The translations under genes were made by a program, and so were the position numbers. From Chryseobacterium sp. (GTDB lineage: Bacteria; Bacteroidota; Bacteroidia; Flavobacteriales; Weeksellaceae): a stretch of 64,000 bases of DNA. The notes beneath the pieces are model-generated. The model did no database searches, had not been told where the DNA came from, and saw only the letters and a list, made by a program, of their open reading frames with translations. The stretch is from assembly GCA_003248755.1 (NCBI GenBank), contig QFQW01000004.1, forward strand, positions 17,741 to 81,740, in the 5' to 3' direction. Positions 1-8,204 of this stretch are shown here, piece by piece. Within the stretch, counting starts at the first letter, position 1. Each line of letters opens with the position of its first letter.

Positions 1-109
1 CAACATCAATCTCAAAAAAATACATGTCATATATAACGCTGATAATTTGAATGACACAGAACTGGATTTGCTATGTGAAGAATTATCCGAAATACTAAAA
101 ATAGAATAG
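1..109 (+). CDS. C-terminal end of a KefF-like NAD(P)H oxidoreductase (partial)
   Basis: The reading frame is open from the window edge to TAG at 107-109 and encodes about 35 residues ending in LCEELSEILKIE. The pattern of a short beta strand, then LNDTELDLL and a final helix resembles the C-terminus of the KefF/MdaB-type flavodoxin-fold quinone oxidoreductases that act as ancillary subunits of Kef antiporters. Its stop codon abuts the ATG of the antiporter gene directly (TAG then ATG), which supports one operon with translational coupling. Only the tail is visible, so the family call rests on context and a weak sequence resemblance. Confidence 0.5.
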   Translation, partial: NINLKKIHVIYNADNLNDTELDLLCEELSEILKIE

Positions 110-1960
110 ATGCAAGGTTCCATTGCGATGACAATCCTTATTTTTCTTGGAGCGGCCATTATTATGGTTCCGTTAGGAAAAAAACTGGGTTTGAGTTCGG
201 TTATCGGATATCTTTTGGGAGGGATTTTGATTGGTCCGTTTTGTCTTCAATTGACGGGAAGAGATGCAGAAGATATTATGCACGCTTCGGAGTTGGGCGT
301 GATCATGCTGTTGTTTTTGGTCGGTCTCGAACTGGAACCTCAAAAACTTTGGCAAATCCGAAAACGGATTCTCGGATTAGGTGTCAGTCAGATGTTATTA
401 AGTATTGTTGGCATCTTCATTGTGTTTTATATTGCTGGATTTGGACTGAAAAAATCATTCATTATTTCACTTTGTTTTGCAATGTCATCCACTGCGATTG
501 TTTTACAGACTTTGAAAGAAAAGAATCTTTTCAGGACAGTTAGCGGAGAATCATCATTTTCAATTTTGCTGTTTCAGGATATTGCTGTGATTCCGATTTT
601 GGCATTATTACCTTTCTTATCCAAGTCTCAAAAAGCTTTGTCACAAGCCGATCACGAGAAAATACTGTTGCAATATCTGCCGGAATGGTTACAGCCATTT
701 ACAGTTATTTTAGGCGTTTTCGCTTTGATTCTTTTAGGTAGATATATTTTCATTCCGTTCCTTAGATTTGTATCAAAATCCGGTTTAAATGAATTGTTGA
801 CAGCCGCTTCTTTATTTTTAGTTATCGGCGTGTCAGAATTGATGATCTCTGTTGGATTAAGTCCTGCTTTAGGCGCTTTCATCGCAGGGGTAATGCTTGC
901 AAACAGTGAATTCCGTCACGAACTGGAAAGCGACATCGACCCGTTCAAAGGATTATTGTTGGCCGTGTTTTTCGTAAGCGTCGGTGCAACCATTAACTTT
1001 AATATTATTGTTTCGAAGCCTTTCTTTATCTTTTCTGCAGCATTTATTGTTTTAGCTATCAAAGCCGTCGTTCTGTTTGGAATCGGGAAATATTATAAGA
1101 TGAACAATGAACAGAGTTTTTTTCTCGCTTTTGCTTTGTCACAAGTTGGAGAATTTGCTTTTGTCTTGGTTAATTTCGCTGCGAGTTTATATTTGATCGA
1201 TTATCAGGCAAATTCAGAATTAATGGCGATTGTGGCGATAACAATGTGTATTTCACCGTTACTTTTGATTTTCAAAGAAAAAGTTCTGGACAAATATTTT
1301 ATACAACAAAAAAATGAAGAAAATGTTGAGTTGGGAATTATTAAACAACGTAAAATCATAATTGTAGGCTTCGGTTTTTTTGGAAGTACGGTTGGGCGTC
1401 TTTTGAAAGCCAACGGAATCCGTTCAACAGTTTTGGATAACGATCCGGACAGGGTCGCTCTTTTGAGGTCGAATGGTTTTAACGTATATTACGGTGATGC
1501 GACAAAACCAGCATTGTTACGAGCTGCCGGAATAGAGGAGGCAGAACTTCTTGTACTTTGTCTCGATGACCCGGAGAAAAATAAATTTCTGGTGGATTAC
1601 GCCAAGGAAAATTACCCCGAACTTAAGATATTTGTAAGGGCCAAAAACCGTTTGGATGCCTACGATTTCCTCAATAAGAATGTCAGTCATATCTATCGTG
1701 AAACACTGGGGACTGCTGTGGATATGGCAGTCGATATTCTTCAGGAAAACGGGATGAGAAAATATACTGCCCGCAGAATGGGCAAGCGTTTTATGCTGAT
1801 TGATAAAGCAATGACCAAAAGATTGGCTAAGGAAAAAGACAAGGATATGATTACCTTCACTCTGCGTGAATCTCTGGAACGTGAAGCTGAACTGCTGGCA
1901 CTCGACAGTATTTCTTTTGAAGAAAACCATTGGAGTGGGGAAGACGACGATGATAAATAA
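110..1960 (+). CDS. KefB/KefC-type monovalent cation:proton antiporter (CPA2) with RCK domain
   Basis: 616-residue inner-membrane antiporter expected to exchange K+ or Na+ for protons. The first ~385 residues are a Na_H_Exchanger domain with about 12 hydrophobic segments, including VGLELEPQKLW and LSPALGAFIAGVML. After a charged linker, a TrkA-N/RCK Rossmann domain starts near residue 417 (GFGFFGSTVG; acidic residue in VLDNDPDRV), the nucleotide-binding gate of Kef systems. The C-terminus is acidic (SGEDDDDK). The gene starts immediately after the stop of the preceding KefF-like frame, so the two probably form a kef-like module for electrophile or alkali stress. The ion cannot be told from sequence. 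Confidence 0.9.
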   Translation: MQGSIAMTILIFLGAAIIMVPLGKKLGLSSVIGYLLGGILIGPFCLQLTGRDAEDIMHASELGVIMLLFLVGLELEPQKLWQIRKRILGLGVSQMLLSIVGIFIVFYIAGFGLKKSFIISLCFAMSSTAIVLQTLKEKNLFRTVSGESSFSILLFQDIAVIPILALLPFLSKSQKALSQADHEKILLQYLPEWLQPFTVILGVFALILLGRYIFIPFLRFVSKSGLNELLTAASLFLVIGVSELMISVGLSPALGAFIAGVMLANSEFRHELESDIDPFKGLLLAVFFVSVGATINFNIIVSKPFFIFSAAFIVLAIKAVVLFGIGKYYKMNNEQSFFLAFALSQVGEFAFVLVNFAASLYLIDYQANSELMAIVAITMCISPLLLIFKEKVLDKYFIQQKNEENVELGIIKQRKIIIVGFGFFGSTVGRLLKANGIRSTVLDNDPDRVALLRSNGFNVYYGDATKPALLRAAGIEEAELLVLCLDDPEKNKFLVDYAKENYPELKIFVRAKNRLDAYDFLNKNVSHIYRETLGTAVDMAVDILQENGMRKYTARRMGKRFMLIDKAMTKRLAKEKDKDMITFTLRESLEREAELLALDSISFEENHWSGEDDDDK

Positions 1961-1967
1961 ATTGATT

Positions 1968-2050
1968 TGGGCAGCTTAATCCGTCCTCCGTTCCCGCTTT
2001 TTTCTTTTTTGAGAAAAAAGAAAAAGAGCTCCACTCAGGTCGGGCTGCAG
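1968..2050. repeat. Palindromic intergenic element, family R1, divergent copy
   Basis: The segment starts GGGCAGCTT, has T-rich and A-rich arms around a short loop (CTTTTTTCTTTTTT then GAGAAAAAAGAAAAAG), and ends TCGGGCTGC. The same order of parts (GAGCT or GCAGCT start, CCCG and TCCG, poly-T arm, poly-A arm, CCACT, TCGGGCT end) is seen near 20.1, 30.5, 54.8 and, inverted, 10.5 kb. The T-rich/A-rich hairpin could also serve as a terminator for the antiporter operon. Confidence 0.6.
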
Positions 2051-2139
2051 ACAATTCCCTGTTTCAAAATTCTGGAAATAAAGAACTTGTATTTTCCTTG
2101 GTTTTCATTACATTTATTCCCCGAAATAATTTCTATTCC

Positions 2140-4278
2140 ATGAAGAAAATAAGAACGACTTTATTAATAACATTCATTGCATTTGGCGCAGGAAATATGA
2201 TGATAAATGCTCAGCAGAAAAAAGCTTCTGCGACTACAGAAAAATCTATGAAAGAAAATCCGTTTCTTAAAAAAAGTCCGTTGCAGTATCAAGCACCGGA
2301 ATTTGATAAAATAAAAGACGAACATTTTAAGCCTGCTTTTGAATTTGGTTTGAAAGAGCAATTGGCAAACATCAGTAAAATCGTTAATAACAAAGCTGTT
2401 CCAACTTTCGAGAATACTGTTTTGGCTTTAGAAAACAGTGGAGAAACGCTTGGACGAGCTACAATCCTTTTCTATAACCTAACAAGTTCTAATACCAACG
2501 ATGGCCTTCAGAAATTAGAAGAAGAATACGCACCGATCTTCGCATCACATTCGGATAAGATCTACTTGAATGACAAGCTTTACAAAAGATTGAAAGCTGT
2601 TAAAACGGATAAGTTAGATGCGGAAAGTAAAAGATTAACAGAGTTTTACATTACCAATTTTGAATTGGCAGGAGCTAATCTTTCTGCTGAAAACAAGGAA
2701 AAGTTGAAAGAAATCAATCAGCAATTGGCAACTTTAGGAACACAGTTTAGTAATAAATTGTTGGAAGCCAGAAAAAAAGGAGCCGTTCTTATTTCTGATG
2801 TCAAGGAATTGGACGGACTTTCTGCTGATGAAATTGCCGCAGCTGCAACTGATGCTGAACAAGCCGGACAAAAAGGAAAATATCTTTTGGCTTTGCAGAA
2901 TACGACTCAACAGCCACTTTTGCAGAATCTTAAAAACAGAGCTACAAGAGAAAAACTCTTCAAGGCTTCTTGGACAAGAGCTGAAAAAGGTGACGAAAAC
3001 GATACTCGTGAAACAGTTGAGAAATTAGCAAAACTAAGATTGCAAAAAGCGCAATTATTCGGAAAGAAAAACTTTGCAGAATGGAGCTTACAAGACCAAA
3101 TGGCAAAAACGCCGGAAGCTGCAATGGGACTTTTGGCACAATTGGCAAAACCCGCAGTTGAAACAGCGAATCGTGAAGCAAAGGAAATTCAAGACTTGAT
3201 TGATTCTCAAAAAGGAGGTTTCCAAGTAGAACCTTGGGATTGGAATTTCTACTCAGAGCAGGTTAGAAAGGCAAAATATGACCTTGATGAGAATGAGATT
3301 AAGCCTTATTTCGAAGTGACAACCGTTTTGGAAAAAGGTGTTTTCTATGCGGCTGAGCAATTCTACGGCATCACTTTCAAAGAAAGAAAAGACCTTCCTG
3401 TATATCATCCGGATGTTGTGGCTTACGAGGTTTTTGATAGAGACGGAAAATCTTTGGCATTGTATTACCTTGATTTCTATACAAGAAGCAATAAAAGCGG
3501 TGGAGCCTGGATGAACAATTTTGTTCCTCAATCACATCTGTTAGGACAAAAACCGGTGATTGTGAACGTTTATAATTTCCAAAAACCGGCTGCCGGAAAA
3601 CCATCTTTGGTTTCCTATGACGATGTTGAAACAATGTTCCATGAGTTTGGGCACACTTTGCACGGCTTATTTGCTGACCAGAAATATGCATCCATTTCGG
3701 GAGCTAATACACCGAGAGACTTTGTGGAATTTCCATCTCAAATCAATGAGCATTTTGCATTGGAGCCGGAAATTCTGAAAAATTATGCTTTGCATTATCA
3801 GACCAAGCAGCCGATGCCTCAAGCTTTGATAGACAAAATCAAGAAAGCGTCAAACTTCAACCAAGGTTATGCGACAACAGAATTGGTTGCTGCTGCAACT
3901 TTGGATATGAACTGGCATACAGTGACTTCTGATAGCCAGTTGATTCCGGTTTTGGATTTTGAAAAACAGGCTTTGTCCAAATATGGATTGCTGGTTCCAC
4001 AAGTTCCTCCAAGATATCATACGCCTTACTTTGCGCACATTTGGGGCGGTGGATATTCTGCGGGATATTACGCCTATCTTTGGTCGGAAACTTTGGATTC
4101 TGATGCTTGGGAATGGATAAAAGCCAATGGCGGAATCAAGAGAGAAAATGGCGACAGATTCAGAAAGTATATTTTGTCAGTTGGTAACAGTGTAGATTTG
4201 AACAAAGCTTTTGAAGAGTTCACAGGTCATAAAGCTGACATCAAACCACTTCTCAGAAGCAGAGGTTTCATCAAGTAA
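2140..4278 (+). CDS. Secreted M3-family metallopeptidase (Dcp/oligopeptidase A type)
   Basis: 712-residue zinc peptidase of the thimet oligopeptidase family. The ATG at 2140 is chosen because it opens a clear signal peptide (MKKIRTTLLITFIAFGAG, with a cleavage region near NAQ); a longer frame from 2098 only adds 14 unsupported residues. The zinc motif HEFGH lies at about residues 501-505, with the family's downstream Glu ligand in the region that follows. Length matches Dcp-type enzymes (about 680-720). The signal peptide suggests periplasmic cleavage of short peptides. It is a single-gene unit: a repeat element lies upstream and a strong terminator downstream. Confidence 0.92.
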   Translation: MKKIRTTLLITFIAFGAGNMMINAQQKKASATTEKSMKENPFLKKSPLQYQAPEFDKIKDEHFKPAFEFGLKEQLANISKIVNNKAVPTFENTVLALENSGETLGRATILFYNLTSSNTNDGLQKLEEEYAPIFASHSDKIYLNDKLYKRLKAVKTDKLDAESKRLTEFYITNFELAGANLSAENKEKLKEINQQLATLGTQFSNKLLEARKKGAVLISDVKELDGLSADEIAAAATDAEQAGQKGKYLLALQNTTQQPLLQNLKNRATREKLFKASWTRAEKGDENDTRETVEKLAKLRLQKAQLFGKKNFAEWSLQDQMAKTPEAAMGLLAQLAKPAVETANREAKEIQDLIDSQKGGFQVEPWDWNFYSEQVRKAKYDLDENEIKPYFEVTTVLEKGVFYAAEQFYGITFKERKDLPVYHPDVVAYEVFDRDGKSLALYYLDFYTRSNKSGGAWMNNFVPQSHLLGQKPVIVNVYNFQKPAAGKPSLVSYDDVETMFHEFGHTLHGLFADQKYASISGANTPRDFVEFPSQINEHFALEPEILKNYALHYQTKQPMPQALIDKIKKASNFNQGYATTELVAAATLDMNWHTVTSDSQLIPVLDFEKQALSKYGLLVPQVPPRYHTPYFAHIWGGGYSAGYYAYLWSETLDSDAWEWIKANGGIKRENGDRFRKYILSVGNSVDLNKAFEEFTGHKADIKPLLRSRGFIK

Positions 4279-4293
4279 GACTTAAATAAAATT

Positions 4294-4329
4294 AAAAAAA
4301 ACGTTTCCAAATCCGGAAACGTTTTTTTT
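4294..4329 (+). terminator. Rho-independent terminator of the M3 peptidase gene
   Basis: Stem ACGTTTCC / GGAAACGT, extended by flanking A/T pairs, with a six-base loop and a run of eight T after it, starting 15 bases past the stop codon. Confidence 0.88.
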
Positions 4330-4399
4330 GAAATCAAATCTGAAATTAATTGATGGAGAAAGTTCTATTTTGTCTAGATTTTTTAATGAAATTAATTGA

Positions 4400-4560
4400 A
4401 AAAAATGTCCTTCTGCAAGTTCGATGAACAGGACGTTTGCAGATTTCATAAAAACGACAGGACCTTTTACCTAAAACCTCCTGTCGTTTTGTCCAAAACC
4501 TCCCGTCGTTTTCATCAAAAGGTCTCGACGTTTTTGGTAAGACATCGAGACCTTTTTGGT
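4400..4560. repeat. Array of degenerate 22-23 bp repeats with paired inverted cores
   Basis: About seven consecutive units of 22-23 bp fill the gap between the M3 peptidase terminator and the stop codon of the next gene. Clear unit starts are 4427, 4450, 4473, 4495, 4517 and 4539. Each unit is an A-run, a variable core of 8-10 bases, a T-run and a short tail. Neighbouring units are inverted copies of each other: 4451-4462 pairs perfectly over 12 bp with 4479-4490, 4517-4528 pairs over 12 bp with 4545-4556, and CTGCAA at 4413 is matched by TTGCAG at 4437. The array is not coding and has no CRISPR-like constant repeat. Confidence 0.75.
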
Positions 4561-5006
4561 TAAAATTCACCAATTTCCAGTTTTGTACTTAATGCAATTC
4601 TGTTCCAGGAATTGATGGTTACAATGGCCATAATGATTTCTGCAATTTGTTTTTCGGAGAAGACAGATTTTGCTTTTTGGTAAGTATCGTCACTAAGGCC
4701 GTTTTGGCTGATCAATGTGATCTCTTCGGTCATTTTAAGCGCCACTTTTTCCTCTTCTGTGAAGAATTTATCTGCTTCGTGCCAGGCACTTACTAGGAAG
4801 ATTCTTTCAGCCGTTTCGCCATATTTGATAGCGTCTTTGGTGTGCATATCCAGACAATAGGCACAGCCATTGATTTGGGAAGCCCGGATTTTGATGAGCT
4901 CTTTAATTGTCTTTGAAATTTCTGACTGAGCAAGATAACCTTCGAGTCCTAACATTGCTTTGTAAGCCTGAGGTTCTGTTGCGTGGATGTTGATACGTTT
5001 TTCCAT
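4560..5006 (-). CDS. Carboxymuconolactone decarboxylase (AhpD-like) family protein
   Basis: 148-residue all-alpha protein of the CMD/AhpD family. The pair of redox cysteines with the following histidine is present in CAYCLDMH, the AhpD-type CxxC-x-x-H signature, so a thiol-based peroxidase or reductase role is more likely than a decarboxylase. The ATG at 5006 (MEKRINIHA) fits the family N-terminus better than a start ten codons further out. A Crp/Fnr-type regulator lies upstream on the same strand, about 260 bp away, separated by a repeat element. The same pairing of a cNMP-fold regulator with a small stress gene recurs at 6.7-8.1 kb. Confidence 0.85.
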   Translation of the reverse strand: MEKRINIHATEPQAYKAMLGLEGYLAQSEISKTIKELIKIRASQINGCAYCLDMHTKDAIKYGETAERIFLVSAWHEADKFFTEEEKVALKMTEEITLISQNGLSDDTYQKAKSVFSEKQIAEIIMAIVTINSWNRIALSTKLEIGEF

Positions 5007-5103
5007 TGTTTTGATTGTTTTAATTTGCTGATACAAAGTTGGGGAATCGATAATGGGAAAAACTTAAACTGGTTTAAGAAAAAGTATATTTTAAGATATT
5101 TTG

Positions 5104-5264
5104 TATTTAAAATAACACAAAGGCACGATGAATTACTTTTAGTATATATGTTTTTAAGGCACTAAGCTCGGGTATTTTAAAGATTGAAAATCTTTGATTT
5201 TTCTTGTGCCTTAAATCTGATGCTAATGAAAAGAAACTTTTGTGCTCTTTGTGTTTAAAATTCC
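5104..5264. repeat. Large imperfect inverted repeat of the ACAAAGGCAC type
   Basis: The outer arms are AACACAAAGGCAC (about 5114-5126) and GTGCTCTTTGTGTT (about 5242-5255). Inner arms AAGGCACTAAG (about 5156) and CTTGTGCCTT (about 5203), plus AAGATT / AATCTT near 5180, let the segment fold into one long branched hairpin. It fills the gap between the AhpD-like gene and the Crp-type regulator and contains no plausible gene. A related element with ATCGCAAAG arms lies at 45.2 kb. Confidence 0.6.
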
Positions 5265-5266
5265 AC

Positions 5267-5842
5267 CTAAGAAAAAATTCTCTTCCGGATTTCGCTCAGA
5301 TATTCTGGAGTAAAACCGAGAAAGGAAGCAATCAGATATTGTGGAACACGCTGTACAAAAGCCGGATATTGTTTAATTAATGAAAAATAAAAATCTTCTT
5401 TGGAGTAAGTGAAAATATATTTCACTCTCCTTTGATTGGCTGCGAAAGCTCTTTGATAAACAATCCTGAAATACTTTTCCATTATTGGAAAATCATTTAG
5501 AAGCTTTTCCTGAGACTCGCTGGAGATGGTCAGAACTTCAGATTTCTCAACCGTTTGGATACTAAAGTCAGCTGGTGTTTTGCGTTCAAAAGAAAAGTTA
5601 TCTGTCATCCACCAGGTTTCCAGTGCGAAATCTGTGGTTTGTTCCGTTCCTTTTTCATTGATGAAAAACTTTCTGAGAAGACCTTTTAGAACAAAATAAT
5701 TGGATTTGCAGATTTGTCCTTCCTCTAATAGAATTTCTTTTTTAGCAAACGATTTGATTTCAAAATAATCCATGATCAACGCAAAATCCTCATCCGTGAT
5801 CTGGATGAATTTATCAAGATGAGATTTGAAGATTTGGGACAT
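5267..5842 (-). CDS. Crp/Fnr-family transcriptional regulator
   Basis: 191-residue protein with an N-terminal cyclic-nucleotide-binding beta-barrel (LLEEGQICKSNYFVLKGLLR) and a C-terminal winged helix ending in a recognition-helix region (VPQYLIASFLGFTPEYLSEI). There is no iron-sulfur cysteine cluster of the Fnr type. Proteins of this size and pattern are common small Crp-like regulators in Flavobacteriia. The ATG at 5842 follows an A/T-rich stretch without a recognisable Shine-Dalgarno. It lies upstream of the AhpD-like gene on the same strand and is a candidate to control it; this is inferred from position only. Confidence 0.85.
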   Translation of the reverse strand: MSQIFKSHLDKFIQITDEDFALIMDYFEIKSFAKKEILLEEGQICKSNYFVLKGLLRKFFINEKGTEQTTDFALETWWMTDNFSFERKTPADFSIQTVEKSEVLTISSESQEKLLNDFPIMEKYFRIVYQRAFAANQRRVKYIFTYSKEDFYFSLIKQYPAFVQRVPQYLIASFLGFTPEYLSEIRKRIFS

Positions 5843-5870
5843 TGATTATTGATTTGACTGTAAATTTAAA

Positions 5871-5904
5871 CAAAAAAGCAAAACGCCAATTGACATTTTG
5901 CTTT
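5871..5904 (-). terminator. Rho-independent terminator of the PH/SHOCT gene
   Basis: On the minus strand the stem is AAAGCAAAA / TTTTGCTTT with a 12-base loop, followed by TTTG, 17 bases beyond the stop codon of the gene ending at 5921. Confidence 0.75.
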
Positions 5905-5920
5905 GTATATCCGGAAGGTT

Positions 5921-6547
5921 CTACATCCTTTCTAATATTTCTTTTTTCTTGGTCTCGTAATCTTCTAAAGATATTAAATCATTGTCCAGAAAAGCCTTTA
6001 GTTTCATCAATGTTTCCATTGGGTCTTCTGCTGTTACTTCTGGTTTTACCTCTTGTGGTTTTTGTGGTTCTTCAGGTTTTTCGTTTTGTGTATTGACCGT
6101 AATTCCTCCGGCTGTGGCTCTTTTCTCTTCCAATTCTTTTTGTCGGCGGTATTCTATCATTTCTTCCTCTTTACCTTGAGCATATTGATACAGCTTTCTG
6201 GCCTGAGATTTAGGAATGTAATCTATTGTTTCTATGAATCCTGTGATAGCAGTCATTGTAAAAGTGGAACCCAAGATAGCCTCACTGATATGACTTTCAG
6301 CAACATCTTTCCAAAGATAATCCTTGAAATCGGTCACCAATCCAAATGACTTCGAACGGAAGAACAGGATTCTCTTATTCGTAAGAACAATAGAATCCGG
6401 GGAAATATTGATGGCGGGCTTATTCTGAACCGCAATATATTCTACATTTTCGCCATTGGTCAGCAGGTCATTGACTTTTTCTATGATTCTTTCGATGGCT
6501 TTCGGGTCTTGCTCTTCGTTCAGGAATTTCTTGAGATTATTAATCAT
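5921..6547 (-). CDS. PH-domain protein with C-terminal SHOCT motif
   Basis: 208-residue cytosolic protein. Residues ~25-120 resemble the bacterial PH (YokE-like) domain, including NISPDSIVLTNKRILFF, the typical beta-strand pair of that fold. A charged linker rich in Glu, Lys and Pro (about 130-175) leads to a SHOCT motif at the end (LMKLKAFLDNDLISLEDYE and KKKEILERM), a short C-terminal motif found in many unrelated proteins and thought to mediate oligomerisation. No enzymatic residues are visible and the function is unknown. It is a single-gene unit with its own terminator. Confidence 0.8.
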   Translation of the reverse strand: MINNLKKFLNEEQDPKAIERIIEKVNDLLTNGENVEYIAVQNKPAINISPDSIVLTNKRILFFRSKSFGLVTDFKDYLWKDVAESHISEAILGSTFTMTAITGFIETIDYIPKSQARKLYQYAQGKEEEMIEYRRQKELEEKRATAGGITVNTQNEKPEEPQKPQEVKPEVTAEDPMETLMKLKAFLDNDLISLEDYETKKKEILERM

Positions 6548-6632
6548 TATTTGAATTTTTGTGATTGAGCTTTAATAAAGTTTTTATCTAATGTGAAATT
6601 ACAAAAACCAAACCGAATATTACACTTTAAAA

Positions 6633-6668
6633 ACAAAAAAGCAAAACCCATCTAGGTCTTGCTTTTAT
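6633..6668 (-). terminator. Rho-independent terminator of the DJ-1-like gene
   Basis: Minus-strand stem AAAGCAAGACC / GGTTTTGCTTT with one G-U pair, a short loop and a T-run, 20 bases beyond the stop codon at 6688. Confidence 0.8.
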
Positions 6669-6687
6669 AAATTAAATGTTGTAAAAT

Positions 6688-7458
6688 TTATTTCTGTTTC
6701 AATTGTTTTAATATTTCTTCACCAACGCTTTTTGCGGATTGTGGATTTTGTCCCGTGATTAATCTTCCGTCTGCAACTACGTGATTCTGCCAAAGTCCCG
6801 ATTTTTCAAAGATTGCACCTCTTTCTTTCAATTGATTTTCCAATAAGAAAGGAACTACATTTTCCAGCTTCACGGCAGTTTCTTCCTCATTGGTGAAAGC
6901 ATTCACTTTTTTACCTTCAACCAGATATTTTCCATTTGATAATTTGAGGTTTACAAGAGCGGAAGGTCCGTGGCAAACAGCACTTACGATGCCATTGTTT
7001 TCATAGATTTTTCTTGCAATATTCTGTAATTCTGCATTGTCCGGAAAATCCCACATTGTTCCGTGTCCGCCGGCGTAGAAGATTGCAGCATATTTTGAAG
7101 GGTCAACGTCGGAAGGCTTCATTGTATTTTCGATTTTTGTACGGTATTCTTTGTTATCCCAGAACTCTTTATTGACAGCATCTTCCAGATTAAGTCCGTC
7201 AACTGGTGCTTTTCCACCCTTTGGACTTACAAAATCGATGTCATAACCAGCAGAATGAAGAACTTCCCAAGGATGGGAAACTTCACCAAGGTAATATCCG
7301 GTTGGTTCGTTTGTATTGCCTTTTTTGTCGTGACTTGTCACCACGAATAAGATTTTTTTGCTCATAACTTTGTTAGATTTTTTGTTCTGCGCATTTGCAA
7401 TATTCAACATCGAAACAAATGCAAATAGAACGGAAAAGATTAAAACTTTGGTTTTCAT
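6688..7458 (-). CDS. DJ-1/PfpI family protein, exported (Hsp31-like glutamine-amidotransferase fold)
   Basis: 256-residue protein with a signal peptide (MKTKVLIFSVLFAFVSM, cleavage near ANAQ) and a DJ-1/PfpI domain. The nucleophilic elbow is AVCHGPSALV, with the catalytic Cys followed by His as in Hsp31/YDR533c-type members; an acidic partner and FYAGGHGTMWDF precede it. Family members act as glyoxalase III or deglycase-like chaperones. The ATG at 7458 is preferred to a GTG two codons upstream. A Crp-type regulator gene lies about 95 bp upstream on the same strand, so electrophile- or redox-linked control is plausible. The reaction is not proven by sequence. Confidence 0.87.
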   Translation of the reverse strand: MKTKVLIFSVLFAFVSMLNIANAQNKKSNKVMSKKILFVVTSHDKKGNTNEPTGYYLGEVSHPWEVLHSAGYDIDFVSPKGGKAPVDGLNLEDAVNKEFWDNKEYRTKIENTMKPSDVDPSKYAAIFYAGGHGTMWDFPDNAELQNIARKIYENNGIVSAVCHGPSALVNLKLSNGKYLVEGKKVNAFTNEEETAVKLENVVPFLLENQLKERGAIFEKSGLWQNHVVADGRLITGQNPQSAKSVGEEILKQLKQK

Positions 7459-7553
7459 TATCACAATTTTAAAATTTGATACTGCAAAATTCTACAAAAT
7501 CGAGACTGAAAGAAAGGATATAAATCAAGGTTTTTCTGTGATATAGGTCACAT

Positions 7554-8120
7554 TTATTTTGACAATCTGCTGAGTGTCTCTCTGGATACGCCAAGGTAAG
7601 AAGCGATAAGAGACTTTGGAACACGTTGGAAAAGAGAAGGGTAGTTGCTGAGCATCTGCTCATAACGTTCTTTTGCGCTGTGAGTCAAGAGTGAAAGGAT
7701 TCTTTGCTGAAGCGCAATGTAACCAGAATTGGATTTTTTTCTGAAAAAATGTTCAATCTTATGAAGCTCAGCACAGATTTTTTCACGGTTTTCCAACGAA
7801 ATAGAAAGTACTTCGATATCTTCTATACAATCAATATTCAAGGTTGAATTAGTTTGATTAAAATAAGCCTGAAAATCGGTAATCCACCAGTTTTCCCAAG
7901 CAAACTGAAGAATGTGTTCTTTGCCATCATCAGGATTGGCGTGATAAGCTTTCAATAAACCGGAAACTACAAAGTGGTCGTTCCTGACAAGGTCACCTTG
8001 CTGAACCAGAAACTGATGTTTTTTAAGTTTTTTAACGGAAAAATGGGACAGCAAATAATCGAATTCCTTATCCGTAACCGGTGTGATTTCTTCGATATGT
8101 TTTCTTAGTTTGTCGCTCAT
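7554..8120 (-). CDS. Crp/Fnr-family transcriptional regulator
   Basis: 188 residues: an N-terminal cNMP-binding-type barrel (FLVQQGDLVRNDHFVVSGLL), a connecting helix, and a C-terminal helix-turn-helix (VPKSLIASYLGVSRETLSRL) that matches the Crp HTH consensus well. It shares its layout with the regulator at 5.3-5.8 kb but is clearly a different paralogue. It is the first gene of the pair with the DJ-1-like gene and probably regulates it, itself, or both; this is inferred from position. No effector can be assigned, as the residues that bind cAMP in E. coli Crp are not recognisable. Confidence 0.87.
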   Translation of the reverse strand: MSDKLRKHIEEITPVTDKEFDYLLSHFSVKKLKKHQFLVQQGDLVRNDHFVVSGLLKAYHANPDDGKEHILQFAWENWWITDFQAYFNQTNSTLNIDCIEDIEVLSISLENREKICAELHKIEHFFRKKSNSGYIALQQRILSLLTHSAKERYEQMLSNYPSLFQRVPKSLIASYLGVSRETLSRLSK

Positions 8121-8162
8121 TTTTGAATTTCTTTGTCGAAGATAAGAATTAAAACAAGTTTA

Positions 8163-8191
8163 TAAAAAAATCCATTCATTTCGAATGGATT
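8163..8191 (-). terminator. Rho-independent terminator of the ABC-F gene
   Basis: Perfect stem AATCCATTC / GAATGGATT with a five-base loop. Read on the minus strand it is followed by seven T and starts 14 bases beyond the stop codon. Confidence 0.85.
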
Positions 8192-8204
8192 AAATATTTT
8201 AAAA

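Noticed and set aside
241..543. 100-codon open frame inside the antiporter gene
   Set aside because: Out of frame within a well-supported membrane protein gene; the product is Cys/His/Tyr-rich without family pattern.
1517..1930. Long antisense frame opposite the RCK domain
   Set aside because: A shadow of the sense codons; no start context or family resemblance.
4400..4560. CRISPR array
   Set aside because: The units are 22-23 bp in total without distinct constant repeats and spacers, and no cas gene is in the window.
4346..4573. 75-codon minus-strand frame
   Set aside because: It is made of the 22-bp repeat units; the residues only mirror the repeat.
5842..6349. Several plus-strand frames opposite the PH/SHOCT gene
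   Set aside because: Low-complexity Phe/Leu/Ser products that mirror the Lys/Glu-rich minus-strand gene.
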